Part shown: positions 1-10,447 of the stretch, piece after piece | Layout of the letters: every line of letters starts with the position of its first letter | How positions within the stretch are numbered: position 1 is the stretch's first letter | From: Agathobaculum sp. Marseille-P7918 | Lineage (GTDB): Bacteria > Bacillota > Clostridia > Oscillospirales > Butyricicoccaceae | Assembly (NCBI RefSeq): GCF_900625105.1 | Contig: NZ_UYYD01000005.1 | Location: forward strand, 75,883-139,882 | Direction: 5' to 3' | Length of the DNA: 64,000 bases | Notes under the pieces: model-generated | What the model saw: the letters and a program-made list of their open reading frames with translations, nothing else | Database searches by the model: none | Told to the model about the DNA's origin: nothing | Program-made: the position numbers and the translations under genes

Positions 1-1057
1 TCAGGCCGATGAACATCCACAGGTTGCGCTTGTTGAACAGACGGTCGAGCGTTGCCGCGCCCGCGAAGATGTAACAGATCTTAGCGATCTCCGAGGTTTG
101 CAGCGACAGCGGGCCGAGGCGCAGCCACGCCTTCGCGCCGCCCTGACTCGAGCCGATCAGCAGCGTGATGACCAGCAAACCGACCGCCGCCGCGCCCATG
201 AACCAGCGCACCTTTTGCGCGCGCGTCAGGTCGCGCAGGAAAAAGCCGAGGATCAGGAAGATCGCAAGGCCCATCAGGATCGCGATCAGCTGCTTGGGCA
301 TCTCCTCGGGCACCTTGGAGCCGGTCACGGCCAGCGACAGCGTGCACAGGAAAAACGCGATCGTCTCCATCTCAAAGCCGATGCGCCGGAACGAGCGCAG
401 GATGATGAAATAGCCCCAGCAAACCAGCGTCAGCACCAAAAAGGTCAGCGGGATGGTGACGGTTGCCTCCTCCCCCGCGGCCACGATCAGCTGCAAGGCG
501 GTCAGCACCTGAAACAGCGTCAGCAGCACGAGCGAACCCCACATGCCGGCCGGACGGCCTTCGATGCGGCGCTCGGCCATCTGCTCGCGCTTTTCCTCGG
601 CCGAGATGGGCACCAGCATGGTCGGGATGCCGCCGAAGGACACGGTGTCCCCGTCCTCGACAACGGCGTACTCGTCCACCGGCAGGTCGTTGACCTTGAC
701 GCCCCCCTTGGAGCCGAGGTCATAGACCGTCCAGGAGCCGTCGTCCTCGCGGATGAGGGCGGCGTGCTGCCGGGAAACCGAGGGATATTCGATCTGCACG
801 TCGCACGAGGGCGCACGGCCGATGATGTTTTCCCAGTGTGTGATGGGCAGGCGCACCCCGTTTGCCATGCCCAGATAGCCCCAGACCTCGTCCGGGTGTT
901 TGACCTTCCAGAGCGAGCGGATCGCGCCGACCAGAATCATCAGCGCCAGAATCGGGAACACGAACCGCACCACGGTCGTGTACCATGCGCCGACGAGCGG
1001 ATTTTCCGCCAAAAAGGCGGTCAACGCATCGAGCGGCCCCTGCAAGGCATCGTTCAT
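1..1057 (-). CDS. FHA domain - FtsW/RodA/SpoVE (SEDS) fusion protein, 3' end missing
   Basis: The reading frame stays open to the window edge, so only the first 352 residues are visible. A single membrane segment (about residues 27-47) is followed by a cytoplasmic FHA domain (about 67-145) with the phosphothreonine-binding elements GR, SRQH and a GSKGGVKVND turn. After that come hydrophobic helices and the SEDS signature GGAKAWLRLGPLSLQTSEIA, as in peptidoglycan polymerases of the FtsW/RodA/SpoVE family. The ATG is preceded by AAAGGAGG with 9 bases between. FHA suggests that a Ser/Thr kinase signal controls the polymerase; this is inference. A partner penicillin-binding protein would be expected just outside the window. 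Confidence 0.85.
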   Translation of the reverse strand, partial: MNDALQGPLDALTAFLAENPLVGAWYTTVVRFVFPILALMILVGAIRSLWKVKHPDEVWGYLGMANGVRLPITHWENIIGRAPSCDVQIEYPSVSRQHAALIREDDGSWTVYDLGSKGGVKVNDLPVDEYAVVEDGDTVSFGGIPTMLVPISAEEKREQMAERRIEGRPAGMWGSLVLLTLFQVLTALQLIVAAGEEATVTIPLTFLVLTLVCWGYFIILRSFRRIGFEMETIAFFLCTLSLAVTGSKVPEEMPKQLIAILMGLAIFLILGFFLRDLTRAQKVRWFMGAAAVGLLVITLLIGSSQGGAKAWLRLGPLSLQTSEIAKICYIFAGAATLDRLFNKRNLWMFIGL

Positions 1058-1162
1058 GTTGATGTTCCTCCTTTCAAAAATCGGATTCTTTAACCTATAT
1101 ATTATAGCACAGCTTGTCAAGGAACAAATGAACGGACAGTAAATGACAAAACCGGATACCAC

Positions 1163-1191
1163 TTGACAGTATTCGCATAGGATGTTACACT
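1163..1191 (+). promoter_or_regulatory. sigma-A promoter of the glycine-riboswitch transcript
   Basis: TTGACA, 17-base spacer, TACACT. Transcription would begin near 1198, just ahead of the aptamers. Confidence 0.75.
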
Positions 1192-1212
1192 GGTATTCCA
1201 AGACCATACAAG

Positions 1213-1397
1213 CGACAAACGAAGTTTGCAGGAAAAAGCCGCAAGGCTTGCCGAAGGAGCAAAACTCTCAGGCGTCCGGATTGCCGGATGGGGACTGTAA
1301 ATGGATGTGACTCTGGAGAACGCTCCGCAGGGAGCTGCCGAAGGTGCAACGCGTGCGGCGGGGAACCGCATGCCAATCTCTCAGGCAAAAGGACAGA
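1213..1397 (+). ncRNA. tandem glycine riboswitch (gcvT type)
   Basis: Two glycine aptamers lie head to tail. The first has GCCGAAGGAGCAA (about 1250) and CTCTCAGG (about 1264) followed by GGGGACTG near 1290. The second has GCCGAAGGTGCAA (about 1337) and ATCTCTCAGGCAAAAGGAC (about 1376-1393), both close to the family consensus. The gene downstream is a sodium:alanine/glycine symporter, a usual target of this riboswitch. The first aptamer is less well conserved in its 5' arm than the second. Confidence 0.93.
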
Positions 1398-1408
1398 GTG
1401 CGAACCTC

Positions 1409-1431
1409 AGCGCAGGACAGGCGCTTTTTTT
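1409..1431 (+). terminator. short hairpin plus T-run directly after the glycine aptamer
   Basis: AGCGC, 7-base loop, GCGCT and seven T residues. It starts only 12 bases after the second aptamer, so it is the likely expression platform. Confidence 0.6.
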
Positions 1432-1466
1432 GTGTTTCCTGCCGCGCTGAACGGCCCGTTCTTTCA

Positions 1467-1501
1467 GAGTCAGGCCCCCAAAGGGGGTGCTGGCTCTTTT
1501 T
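1467..1501 (+). terminator. second intrinsic terminator in the agcS leader
   Basis: A long GC-rich hairpin (GAGTCAG-GCCCCC / GGGGGT-GCTGGCTC, loop AAA) followed by TTTTT, 40 bases before the agcS start. Two terminators in series between riboswitch and gene imply tight glycine control. Confidence 0.7.
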
Positions 1502-1539
1502 GTTTGCCGCAAAAAAAGAAAAAGGGGTATGTAGGTAAA

Positions 1540-2913
1540 ATGTCTATGGATCAACTGGCGGCGCTGGTCAAGCAGATCAGCGACATCGTGTGGAACAGCG
1601 TGCTGCTGTATCTGCTAGTGGGCACGGGTATCATCTTCACCATCCGCACGCGCTTTGTGCAGGTGCGCAAGTTCGGCGCGGGCTGGAAGCGGCTGTTCGG
1701 CAACTTCTCGCTGCACGGCGAAAAGGCCGGCAAGGACGGCATGAGCCCGTTCCAGGCGCTGACCACCGCAATCGCGGCGCAGGTCGGCACAGGCAACATC
1801 GCGGGCGCGGCCACCGCACTGTATTCCGGCGGCCCGGGCGCGATCTTCTGGATGTGGCTTTCTGCCTTCTTCGGCATGTCCACCATCTACGGCGAGGCCG
1901 TGCTCGCGCAGAAGTATAAGACGGTCGATCAGAACGGTCACGTCACCGGCGGCCCGATCTACTACATTCGCGCGCGCTTCACCGGCAAGTTCGGCAAGTT
2001 CCTCGCGGGCTTCTTCTCGATCGCGATCATCTTCGCGCTGGGCTTCACCGGCAACATGGTGCAGGCCAACTCGATCAGCGAAGCGTTCCAGAACGCCTTC
2101 GGCGTGGATAAGCGCATCATCGGCGTGATCTGCGCGATCATCGCGGCGTTCATCTTCCTTGGCGGCGTCAGCCGCATCGCGGCCTTCACCGAAAAGGTCG
2201 TTCCGGTCATGGCGGGCTTCTACATCGTCGGCTGCGTCATCATCCTTTGCATCAACCATGCCGCCATCATCCCGGCGTTCCGCTCGATCTTTGTCGCGGC
2301 GTTTGACCCGCAGGCCATCCTCGGCGGCGCGGTCGGCATCACGGTGCGCGAAGCGATGCGCTACGGCGTGGCGCGCGGCCTGTTTTCCAACGAGGCCGGC
2401 ATGGGCTCGACCCCGCACGCGCACGCGCTGGCCAAGGTCGAAAAGCCGCAGGATCAGGGCGAAATCGCCATCGTTTCCGTGTTTATCGACACCTTCATCG
2501 TACTGACGCTGACCGCGCTGGTCATCCTGACCTCGGGCCAGCTGCAAGCAGGCGTGCCCGGCGGGCTGGAGGGCACCGCGCTGGCGCAGGCCGCGTTCAA
2601 CTTCGCGCTCGGCTCGTTCGGCAACGCCTTTGTCGCGATCTGCATGCTGTTCTTCGCGTTCTCGACCATCATCGGCTGGTACTTCTTCGGCGAAACCAAC
2701 GTCAAGGCGCTGTTCGGCCAGAAGGCGACCAAGCTGTACGCCGCGATCGTCGTCGTGTGCATCGTGATCGGCTCGGCGCTCAAGGTCGATCTGGTGTGGA
2801 ACCTGTCCGACCTGTTTAACGGCCTGATGGTATTCCCCAACCTGATTGCGCTGTTGTTCCTGTCCGGCATCGTCGCGCGCGCCGCGCATGATGAGGACAT
2901 CATGAAAAAATAA
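1540..2913 (+). CDS. agcS: sodium:alanine/glycine symporter (AgcS family)
   Basis: 457-residue multi-spanning membrane protein of the alanine or glycine:cation symporter family. The family signature region PGAIFWMWLSAFFGM and the motifs GTGNIAG and GLFSNEAGMGS are visible. It imports glycine or alanine with Na+. I start it at the ATG (MSMDQLAAL), because the longer open frame upstream runs through the riboswitch and terminators and cannot be translated sensibly; AAAGGGG lies 12 bases upstream. The tandem glycine riboswitch suggests that glycine is the physiological substrate. A paralogue lies at 12720-14117 without a riboswitch. Confidence 0.93.
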   Translation: MSMDQLAALVKQISDIVWNSVLLYLLVGTGIIFTIRTRFVQVRKFGAGWKRLFGNFSLHGEKAGKDGMSPFQALTTAIAAQVGTGNIAGAATALYSGGPGAIFWMWLSAFFGMSTIYGEAVLAQKYKTVDQNGHVTGGPIYYIRARFTGKFGKFLAGFFSIAIIFALGFTGNMVQANSISEAFQNAFGVDKRIIGVICAIIAAFIFLGGVSRIAAFTEKVVPVMAGFYIVGCVIILCINHAAIIPAFRSIFVAAFDPQAILGGAVGITVREAMRYGVARGLFSNEAGMGSTPHAHALAKVEKPQDQGEIAIVSVFIDTFIVLTLTALVILTSGQLQAGVPGGLEGTALAQAAFNFALGSFGNAFVAICMLFFAFSTIIGWYFFGETNVKALFGQKATKLYAAIVVVCIVIGSALKVDLVWNLSDLFNGLMVFPNLIALLFLSGIVARAAHDEDIMKK

Positions 2914-2924
2914 CAATTCCTATG

Positions 2925-2954
2925 CAAAAAAGGCCGCTTTTTGCGGTCTTTTTT
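2925..2954 (+). terminator. intrinsic terminator after agcS
   Basis: GGCCGC, TTTTT loop, GCGGTC and a T-run, with an A-run on the 5' side. Confidence 0.8.
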
Positions 2955-2974
2955 GTATTTTGCCGGTTTTTGGT

Positions 2975-3002
2975 TTGACAAAACCCACCCATCGGGTATA
3001 AT
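2975..3002 (+). promoter_or_regulatory. consensus sigma-A promoter of brnQ
   Basis: Perfect TTGACA and perfect TATAAT separated by 16 bases, 32 bases ahead of the brnQ start. Confidence 0.88.
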
Positions 3003-3033
3003 AAGGTTGAGTCACATGAGGGGGGACTTTTCT

Positions 3034-4335
3034 ATGCAAAAACTGCACGGCAAAAACCTGCTGCTGGTCGGGTTTACGCTGTTTTCCATGTTCTTCGGGG
3101 CGGGCAATCTGATCTTCCCGCCCTATCTCGGCGCGGAGGCCGGCACGGCCGCGTGGCCGGCTTTTATCGGCTTCGCGATGAGCGCGATCGGCCTGCCCGT
3201 ACTGGGCGTGATCGCGGTGGCGCGGTCGGGCGGGCTGTCCGCCCTTGCCGGGCGCGTGCACCCGCGCTTTGCCGCGGTGTTCACGCTGCTGATCTATCTG
3301 TCGATCGGCCCGTGCCTTGCCATCCCGCGTACGGCGAGCACCTCGTTCGAGATGTTTGCGCCGATCATCGGCGGCGGTACGGCCAAGCAGGCCGCGTATT
3401 CCGTGCTGTTTTTCGCGGTCGCGTTCCTGATCGCCCTGCGGCCGGACAAGCTGACCGACCGCCTGGGCAAAATCCTGTGCCCGACGCTGATTGTGCTGAT
3501 CGTCGTGCTGTTCGCGGGCTGCCTGATCGACCCGGTTGCAGCGCACTACGGCGTGGTGCAGCCGGCCTACGCTTCCCTGCCGGCCGCGGTCGGCTTTCTC
3601 GGCGGCTATCAGACCATGGACACGATCGCGGCGCTCAACTTCGGCGCGGTGATCGCGCTCAACATCCGTGCCAAAGGCATTGAAGAGGACAAGCAGGTCG
3701 TGCGCGGCACGATCCGCGCGGGCTGGATCGCGGGCGCGCTGCTGCTCGTGATCTACGCGATGCTGACGCACGCGGGCGCCATTGCGGGCGGCGCGTTCCC
3801 GCTCGGCGCATCCGGCGCGGATACGCTGTCCTCGCTCGCCTATGCCCTGTTCGGCACGCCCGGCCGCGTGCTGCTGGCCGCGATCTTCCTGATCGCCTGC
3901 CTGAATACCTGCATCGGCCTGATCTCCTGCGTCAGCGAATACTTTCACGGCCTGTGCCCGCGCATCTCCTACCGCATGTTCGCGGCGTTTTTCTCGGCGG
4001 CCAGCATGGTTATCTCCAACATCGGCCTCGCGGGCATTATCCGCCTGTCCACGCCGGTTCTGAACGCCATTTATCCGGCCGCGATCGTGCTGATCGTGCT
4101 GTCGTTCGTGCCGCATCTGACCGCGTACCGGCTGGTCTACCCGCTCGCCGTTGGCCTGACCTGCGTGCAGAGCGTGACCGAAGCGCTCGCGCAAAGCGGC
4201 GCGGTCATCCCGCTCTGGACCGATGCGGTCGCCGCCCTGCCGCTGACCGGCGCGGGCTTCGGCTGGGTGCTGCCGGCGCTGGCAGGTCTGCTGCTGGGGC
4301 TTGTGTTCTCCGGCCACAAAGCGCAGGAGGCTTGA
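3034..4335 (+). CDS. brnQ: branched-chain amino acid:cation symporter BrnQ
   Basis: 433-residue membrane protein of the LIVCS family, which moves Leu, Ile and Val with Na+ or H+. The N-terminal block GFTLFSMFFGAGNLIFPPYL is characteristic, and about twelve hydrophobic segments follow. The ATG (MQKLHGKNLLL) is chosen because GAGGGGGG sits 6-7 bases upstream and a consensus promoter lies just before it; upstream in-frame codons would lie at or before the promoter. It is monocistronic, with a strong terminator on each side. Confidence 0.93.
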   Translation: MQKLHGKNLLLVGFTLFSMFFGAGNLIFPPYLGAEAGTAAWPAFIGFAMSAIGLPVLGVIAVARSGGLSALAGRVHPRFAAVFTLLIYLSIGPCLAIPRTASTSFEMFAPIIGGGTAKQAAYSVLFFAVAFLIALRPDKLTDRLGKILCPTLIVLIVVLFAGCLIDPVAAHYGVVQPAYASLPAAVGFLGGYQTMDTIAALNFGAVIALNIRAKGIEEDKQVVRGTIRAGWIAGALLLVIYAMLTHAGAIAGGAFPLGASGADTLSSLAYALFGTPGRVLLAAIFLIACLNTCIGLISCVSEYFHGLCPRISYRMFAAFFSAASMVISNIGLAGIIRLSTPVLNAIYPAAIVLIVLSFVPHLTAYRLVYPLAVGLTCVQSVTEALAQSGAVIPLWTDAVAALPLTGAGFGWVLPALAGLLLGLVFSGHKAQEA

Positions 4336-4378
4336 ATCCATCCACAGCCCTGTGGAAGAACGCAGAATTCTCCACCAA

Positions 4379-4409
4379 ACAAAAAGGACGCCGTTTGGCG
4401 TCCTTTTTT
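4379..4409 (+). terminator. intrinsic terminator after brnQ
   Basis: AGGACGCC, loop GTTT, GGCGTCCT with A-run and T-run on either side, so it can act in both directions. Confidence 0.85.
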
Positions 4410-4437
4410 CGCGCCGCAAGGCACGCATGCAACAGAA

Positions 4438-4463
4438 AAGAACCGCCAAAAGGCGGTTCTTTT
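4438..4463 (-). terminator. intrinsic terminator after carB
   Basis: AGAACCGCC / GGCGGTTCT hairpin with a short U-tract on the minus strand, directly after the carB stop. Confidence 0.7.
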
Positions 4464-4473
4464 CATCGAAATT

Positions 4474-7400
4474 TTAGATTGTATTGATATCCACCGGTTC
4501 GCAGTTTTCGATCCGGATGTCGCCCTCGAGGCAGCGCAGCAGCGCCGACGCCGTGTCGATCGAGGTCAGGCACGGGATCGCACGCTCGACCGCCGTGCGG
4601 CGGATGTGCACCGAGCCCAGCTCGGGGTGGCGGCCCTTGACCGAAGTCGCCACGACATAGTCGATCTTGCCGGACTCGATCAGGTCGATGATGTTCGGGC
4701 TCGGCTCGTCCACGTTGCGGATCGCGTTGGTCGCGACCATGTGGCGGTTGAGCACGTTCGCCGTGCCGCTCGTCGCATAGATATCGAAGCCGAGCGCTTC
4801 AAACCGCTCGCCGATGCGGATGGCTTCCTGCTTGTCCGAATCGCGCACGGAGATCAGCACCGCGCCCTTCTTCTTCATCTTGAAGCCCGCGCCGATCAGA
4901 CCCTTGAGCAGCGCTTCGCGGAACGTGGTCGCCACGCCCAGCACCTCGCCGGTCGATTTCATTTCCGGCCCCAGCTGGGTGTCGAGGTCGCGCAGCTTCT
5001 GGAACGAGAACACCGGCACCTTGACCGCGTAGTGATCGCCTTCCGGATGCAGGCCGGTGCCGCAGCCCATGTCGCGCAGCTTTTCGCCGAACATGCAGCG
5101 GGTCGCGAGATCGACCATCGGCACGCCCGTTACCTTGGAGATATACGGCACGGTGCGCGACGAACGCGGGTTGACCTCAATGACGTAAACCTGATCGTTA
5201 TACAGCACGAACTGGATGTTGACCAGACCGAGTACCGCGAGGTTCTTCGCAAGCGCCTCGGTGTAGCGGATGATGGTATCCTTGTGCTTCTGCTCAATGT
5301 TGATGGACGGATAAATCGAGATCGAGTCGCCCGAGTGGACGCCCGCGCGCTCGAAGTGCTCCATGATGCCCGGGATGAGGATGTCGTCGCCGTCGCAGAT
5401 GGCGTCAACCTCGATCTCGCGGCCCATCATATACTTATCGACCAGCACCGGGTTTTCCACCTTGTTGCGGGTGATGACCTTCATGAACTCGCGCACGTCC
5501 TCTTCCTTGTGCGCGATCTCCATGCCCTGACCGCCGAGTACATAAGACGGACGGACAAGCACCGGATAGCCGAGCTGGTCGGCCGCGGCAACGGCTTCTT
5601 CCTCGGTCATAACCGTGTGGCCCGCCGGACGCGGGATACCGCACTTCTCGAGGATAACGTCGAACTTTTCGCGGTCCTCCGCGGCGTCAATCGACCACGC
5701 CGGGGTGCCGAGGATCGGGACGCCCAGCTTTTCGATGTGCGCAGCGAGGTTGATCGCGGTCTGGCCGCCAAACTGCACGATGGCAAAGTCCGGCTTTTCC
5801 GCGTTGACCACGCCGGTCACATCCTCCGGCGTCAGCGGCTCGAAATACAGACGGTCAGCCGTGTCGAAGTCGGTCGAGACGGTCTCCGGGTTGTTGTTGA
5901 TGATGACGGTCTCACAGCCGAGGCGCTGCAGCGCCCAGACCGCGTGTACCGAGCAATAGTCGAACTCGATACCCTGACCGATGCGGATCGGGCCGGAACC
6001 GAGTACCAGCACCTTCTTTTTGCCGGAAGCGGGCTTGACCTCGGTCTCCTCGTCGTAGGTCGAGTAGTAATACGGGGTTTCGGCCTCGAACTCGGCAGCA
6101 CAGGTATCAACCATCTTGTAAACCGGCAGACGCTTGACATCCGAAATATCCTTGCCGGACAGCTGCTCGATCGTCTTGTCGAGGAAGCCCATCTTCTTGG
6201 CGCGCAGGTACAGATCCTTGTCGATCTTTTCCGCCGACGCCAGCTCCTTCTCCATATCCACGATGTTCTGGAACTTATGCAGGAAGAAGGTGTCCATCGT
6301 GGTGACCTCGTGGATCTCCTCAATGGTCATCAGGCCGCGGCGCAGCGCCTCGCAGATGTGGAACAGACGCTGGTCGTCCACGCGGGCCACGCCCTTGCGG
6401 ATCTCCGCATCCGACTGCTGCTGGATGCGCGGAGCGATCATGCTGTCGAGCTTGATCTCGCAGCCGCGGACCGCCTTCATCAGCGCGCCTTCAAACGTGT
6501 TGTCGATCGCCATGACCTCGCCCGTCGCCTTCATCTGCGTGCCGAGCGTGTTGTCCGCGTACACGAACTTGTCAAACGGCCAGCGCGGGAACTTGACCAC
6601 GCAGTAGTCGAGCGTCGGCTCGAAGCAGGCCTTGGTCTTTTTGGTGACGGCGTTTTCGATCTCGTCCAGGCCGTAGCCGACCGCGATCTTGGCGGTCACC
6701 TTGGCGATCGGGTAGCCGGTCGCCTTGGACGCCAGCGCGGACGAACGCGAAACGCGGGGGTTTACCTCGATGACCGCGTACTCGAACGAATCCGGGTTGA
6801 GCGCATACTGCACGTTGCAGCCGCCCTCGATGCCCAGCTCGGTGATGATGTTGAGCGCCGAGGTGCGCAGCATCTGGTATTCCTTGTCGCACAGCGTCTG
6901 GCTGGGCGCGACAACGACCGAGTCGCCGGTGTGTACGCCGACCGGATCGACGTTTTCCATATTACAGATCGTGATCGCGTTGCCCTTGTGGTCGCGCATG
7001 ACCTCGTATTCGATTTCCTTCCAGCCCGCGATGCACTTCTCGACCAGGATCTCGTCCACGCGCGAGTACATGATGCCGGTCGCGGCGATCTCGCGCAGCT
7101 GGTCCCAGGTGTAGGCGATGCCGCCGCCCGTGCCGCCGAGCGTGTACGCCGGACGGATGATGACCGGCAGGCCGATTTCCCGGGTAAACTCGACCGCATC
7201 CTCGACCGAGTGCACGACCTTGGACGCGATGACCGGCTCGCCGATCTTCTCCATCGTGTCCTTGAACATCTGGCGGTCCTCCGCCTTGGCGATGGTCTCA
7301 GGGTTTGCGCCGAGGAGCTTGACGCCCATCTTGTCGAGGAAGCCGCTCTCGCACAGCTCCATGGCGAGGTTCAGACCGGTCTGGCCGCCGAGGTTGGGCA

Positions 7401-7658
7401 GCAGCGAGTCCGGATGCTCTTTCTTGATGATCTCCTGCACCGCTTCAACGGTCAGGGGTTCGATATAGACCTTGTCGGCCATGGCCTTATCGGTCATGAT
7501 GGTGGCGGGGTTGGAGTTGACCAGCACGACCTCCAGGCCTTCCTCGCGCAACGCGCGGCAGGCCTGCGTGCCCGCGTAGTCGAACTCGGCCGCCTGGCCG
7601 ATGACGATCGGGCCGGAGCCCAGTACCATAACCTTATGAATATCCTTGCGCAGCGGCA

Positions 7659-7659
<1 letters not shown>
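4474..7659 (-). CDS. carB: carbamoyl-phosphate synthase large subunit
   Basis: 1061 residues, the usual length. Two homologous ATP-grasp halves are visible, each opening with a GSGPI-x-IGQ phosphate loop (residues about 13 and 555), and a C-terminal MGS-like allosteric domain from about 930. It makes carbamoyl phosphate from bicarbonate, ATP and ammonia delivered by CarA, for pyrimidine and arginine synthesis. Stop and start of carA and carB overlap in TAATG, which implies translational coupling. GGGAGGTG precedes the ATG. Last gene of the pyrR-pyrF-carA-carB operon. Confidence 0.98.
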
Positions 7660-8753
<1,094 letters not shown>

Positions 8754-8778
8754 TCTTGTATCTCCACGCTCCCATTTT

Positions 8779-8958
8779 GAAATTCGCAGAATTTCCATTC
8801 AGTCCAGACACAAGCCATGCTTGTGTCATCCAAAGTCAGGACATGCGCCTGACTTTGGATACCCCGACCCAGCGGCTTCGGGCCGCGTCCGGGGGTATCA
8901 AAAATCAGTTTCTTCGGAACTGATTTTTGTATATAGGGGGTACCGGGTACCCCCTATA
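8779..8958. repeat. run of six palindromes between pyrF and carA
   Basis: Six inverted repeats fill almost the whole spacer: 8779-8795 (6-bp stem), 8807-8827 (9-bp perfect stem, 3-base loop), 8828-8860 (13-bp perfect stem), 8859-8898 (7-bp outer stem ATACCCC plus an inner GCGGC stem), 8899-8929 (12-bp stem around TTCGG) and 8932-8958 (13-bp perfect stem around a single G). The last five abut each other. None is followed by a U-run on the transcribed strand, so they are not ordinary terminators. Confidence 0.85.
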
Positions 8959-8960
8959 AG

Positions 8961-9878
8961 TCACTTGATCGCCGCGACGATTTCATCGCGCATGCGGATC
9001 GCTTCCGCGCGCGCGGCTTCCTTGTAGTCCTCGCCGTTGTTGCCGGTTTTCTTCCACGCGCACATGATACCGCGCGAGGAATTGACGATCGCGCCGAGGC
9101 CGTCGTCGTTGAAGGCATTGGCAATGTCCTTGGCGGTTGCGCCCTGCGCGCCGTAGCCCGGCACGAGGAAGTAGGACTTCGGCAGCAGCTCGCGCACGAT
9201 CTTCTGCTCTTCCGGATAGGTCGCGCCGACGACCGCGCCGATCTGGTTGTAGCCGCACGGCGTATCCAGACCCTCGCCCCATTTCGCGACCATCTCGGCC
9301 ATGCGCGCGTACAGCGGCTTGCCCTCCATGTCGCGGTTCTGCAGCTCGCCGGAGGACGGGTTGGAGGTCTTGACCAGCATGAACAGGCTCTTGTCGCGGT
9401 TGCGGCACTCCTTCAAAAACGGCTCAACGCCGTCCGTGCCCAGATAGCCGTTGACCGTCACGCTGTCGCAGCCGTAAGGCGCGATCTCGGTGTCGCCCAC
9501 GCGGGTCTTGCCCAGATACGCTTCCGCGTAAGCGGTCGCGGTTGCGCCGATGTCGTTGCGCTTGATGTCGCCGATGACGTACATGCCCTTGGCGTGCGCG
9601 TAGTCGATGGTCTCCTTGAGCGCCATCGCGCCGTACGAGCCAAGCAGCTCATAGTACGCCGCCTGCGGCTTGACCGCGGGCACGATGTCGCACAGCGCAT
9701 CGATCAGGCCGCAGTTGAACGCGACCACGCTCTCGGCCGCCGCGCGCAGCGTCTCGCCGTGCAGCATCATGTTGCGTCCCGAAATGTGCTGGGGGATGTA
9801 CTCCAGCCGCGCATCCAGACCTGCGACGGTCGGGTTGCCCTTTTCCTTGATCTTTTCTACCAGTGTTTGGATCGACAT
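8961..9878 (-). CDS. pyrF: orotidine 5'-phosphate decarboxylase (long subfamily)
   Basis: 305 residues, the long form (subfamily 2) of OMP decarboxylase, which converts OMP to UMP in the last step of pyrimidine synthesis. The active-site element GDIKRNDIGATA (about residues 100-111) carries the catalytic Asp-Lys-Asp array, and AGLDARLEY near residue 19 is the substrate loop. GAAAGGAAG lies before the ATG. It begins 35 bases after pyrR and precedes the palindrome run and carAB. Confidence 0.96.
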   Translation of the reverse strand: MSIQTLVEKIKEKGNPTVAGLDARLEYIPQHISGRNMMLHGETLRAAAESVVAFNCGLIDALCDIVPAVKPQAAYYELLGSYGAMALKETIDYAHAKGMYVIGDIKRNDIGATATAYAEAYLGKTRVGDTEIAPYGCDSVTVNGYLGTDGVEPFLKECRNRDKSLFMLVKTSNPSSGELQNRDMEGKPLYARMAEMVAKWGEGLDTPCGYNQIGAVVGATYPEEQKIVRELLPKSYFLVPGYGAQGATAKDIANAFNDDGLGAIVNSSRGIMCAWKKTGNNGEDYKEAARAEAIRMRDEIVAAIK

Positions 9879-9913
9879 AGATATTCTTCCTTTCTCAGCT
9901 GCAAGCGGTTATC

Positions 9914-10447
9914 CTACGTTTCACTGCTCAAAATAACAACGTTGTCCGCGCCGTCCACCTCGCATAGCCGGACGCAGACGCGCTCATCGCGCGCGGTGGG
10001 CAGGTTTTTGCCGATATAGTCCGGCCGGATCGGCACCTCGCGATGGCCCCGGTCGATCAGCACCGCCAGCTGGATGCGCCCCGCGCGGCCCTGATACGAC
10101 ACCGCTTCGATCGCGGCGCGCACCGTGCGCCCGGTATAGAGCACATCGTCCACCAGCACGACCGTCGCGCCCTCGATGCGCGGATCGGACGATGATTGAG
10201 GCGCGCCCTCGCGCGGCTTGTCGTCCCGCCACGGGGTCACGTCCAGTTCGATCACCGGCGGCGTGCGGCCTTCGACCTCGCCGAGCTTTTTGGCGATGCG
10301 CTGCGCCAGAAATACGCCGCGCGTCTTGATCCCGGCCAGCAGCAGGTTTTCCGCACCCTTGTTTTTTTCGATGATTTCAAACGCAATGCGGGTCAGCGCG
10401 CGGCGCACGCCGTCCGCATCCATAATCACGGCCTTTTGTTCGGCCAT
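9914..10447 (-). CDS. pyrR: PyrR, pyrimidine operon attenuation protein / uracil phosphoribosyltransferase
   Basis: 177 residues. The PRPP-binding loop [17 protein letters not shown] is diagnostic for PyrR. The protein binds UMP and a conserved stem-loop in pyr mRNA leaders to promote termination, and has weak UPRTase activity. GGGGAGGTGG precedes the ATG. It is the first gene of the operon, and its own 165-base leader carries a terminator and a PyrR-loop-like hairpin, which fits autoregulation. Confidence 0.96.
   Translation of the reverse strand: MAEQKAVIMDADGVRRALTRIAFEIIEKNKGAENLLLAGIKTRGVFLAQRIAKKLGEVEGRTPPVIELDVTPWRDDKPREGAPQSSSDPRIEGATVVLVDDVLYTGRTVRAAIEAVSYQGRAGRIQLAVLIDRGHREVPIRPDYIGKNLPTARDERVCVRLCEVDGADNVVILSSET

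Noticed and set aside
1094-1137. Promoter for the FHA-SEDS gene with TTGACA and TATAAT on the minus strand
   Set aside because: The two hexamers are only 8 bases apart, so they cannot be one promoter; no good partner was found for either.
1288-1539. Upstream extension of agcS by 84 codons
   Set aside because: That stretch covers the second glycine aptamer and both terminators; the ATG at 1540 fits the family N-terminus.
8779-8958. PyrR attenuator before carA
   Set aside because: No CCNGNGAG loop and no U-run after the stems on the transcribed strand.
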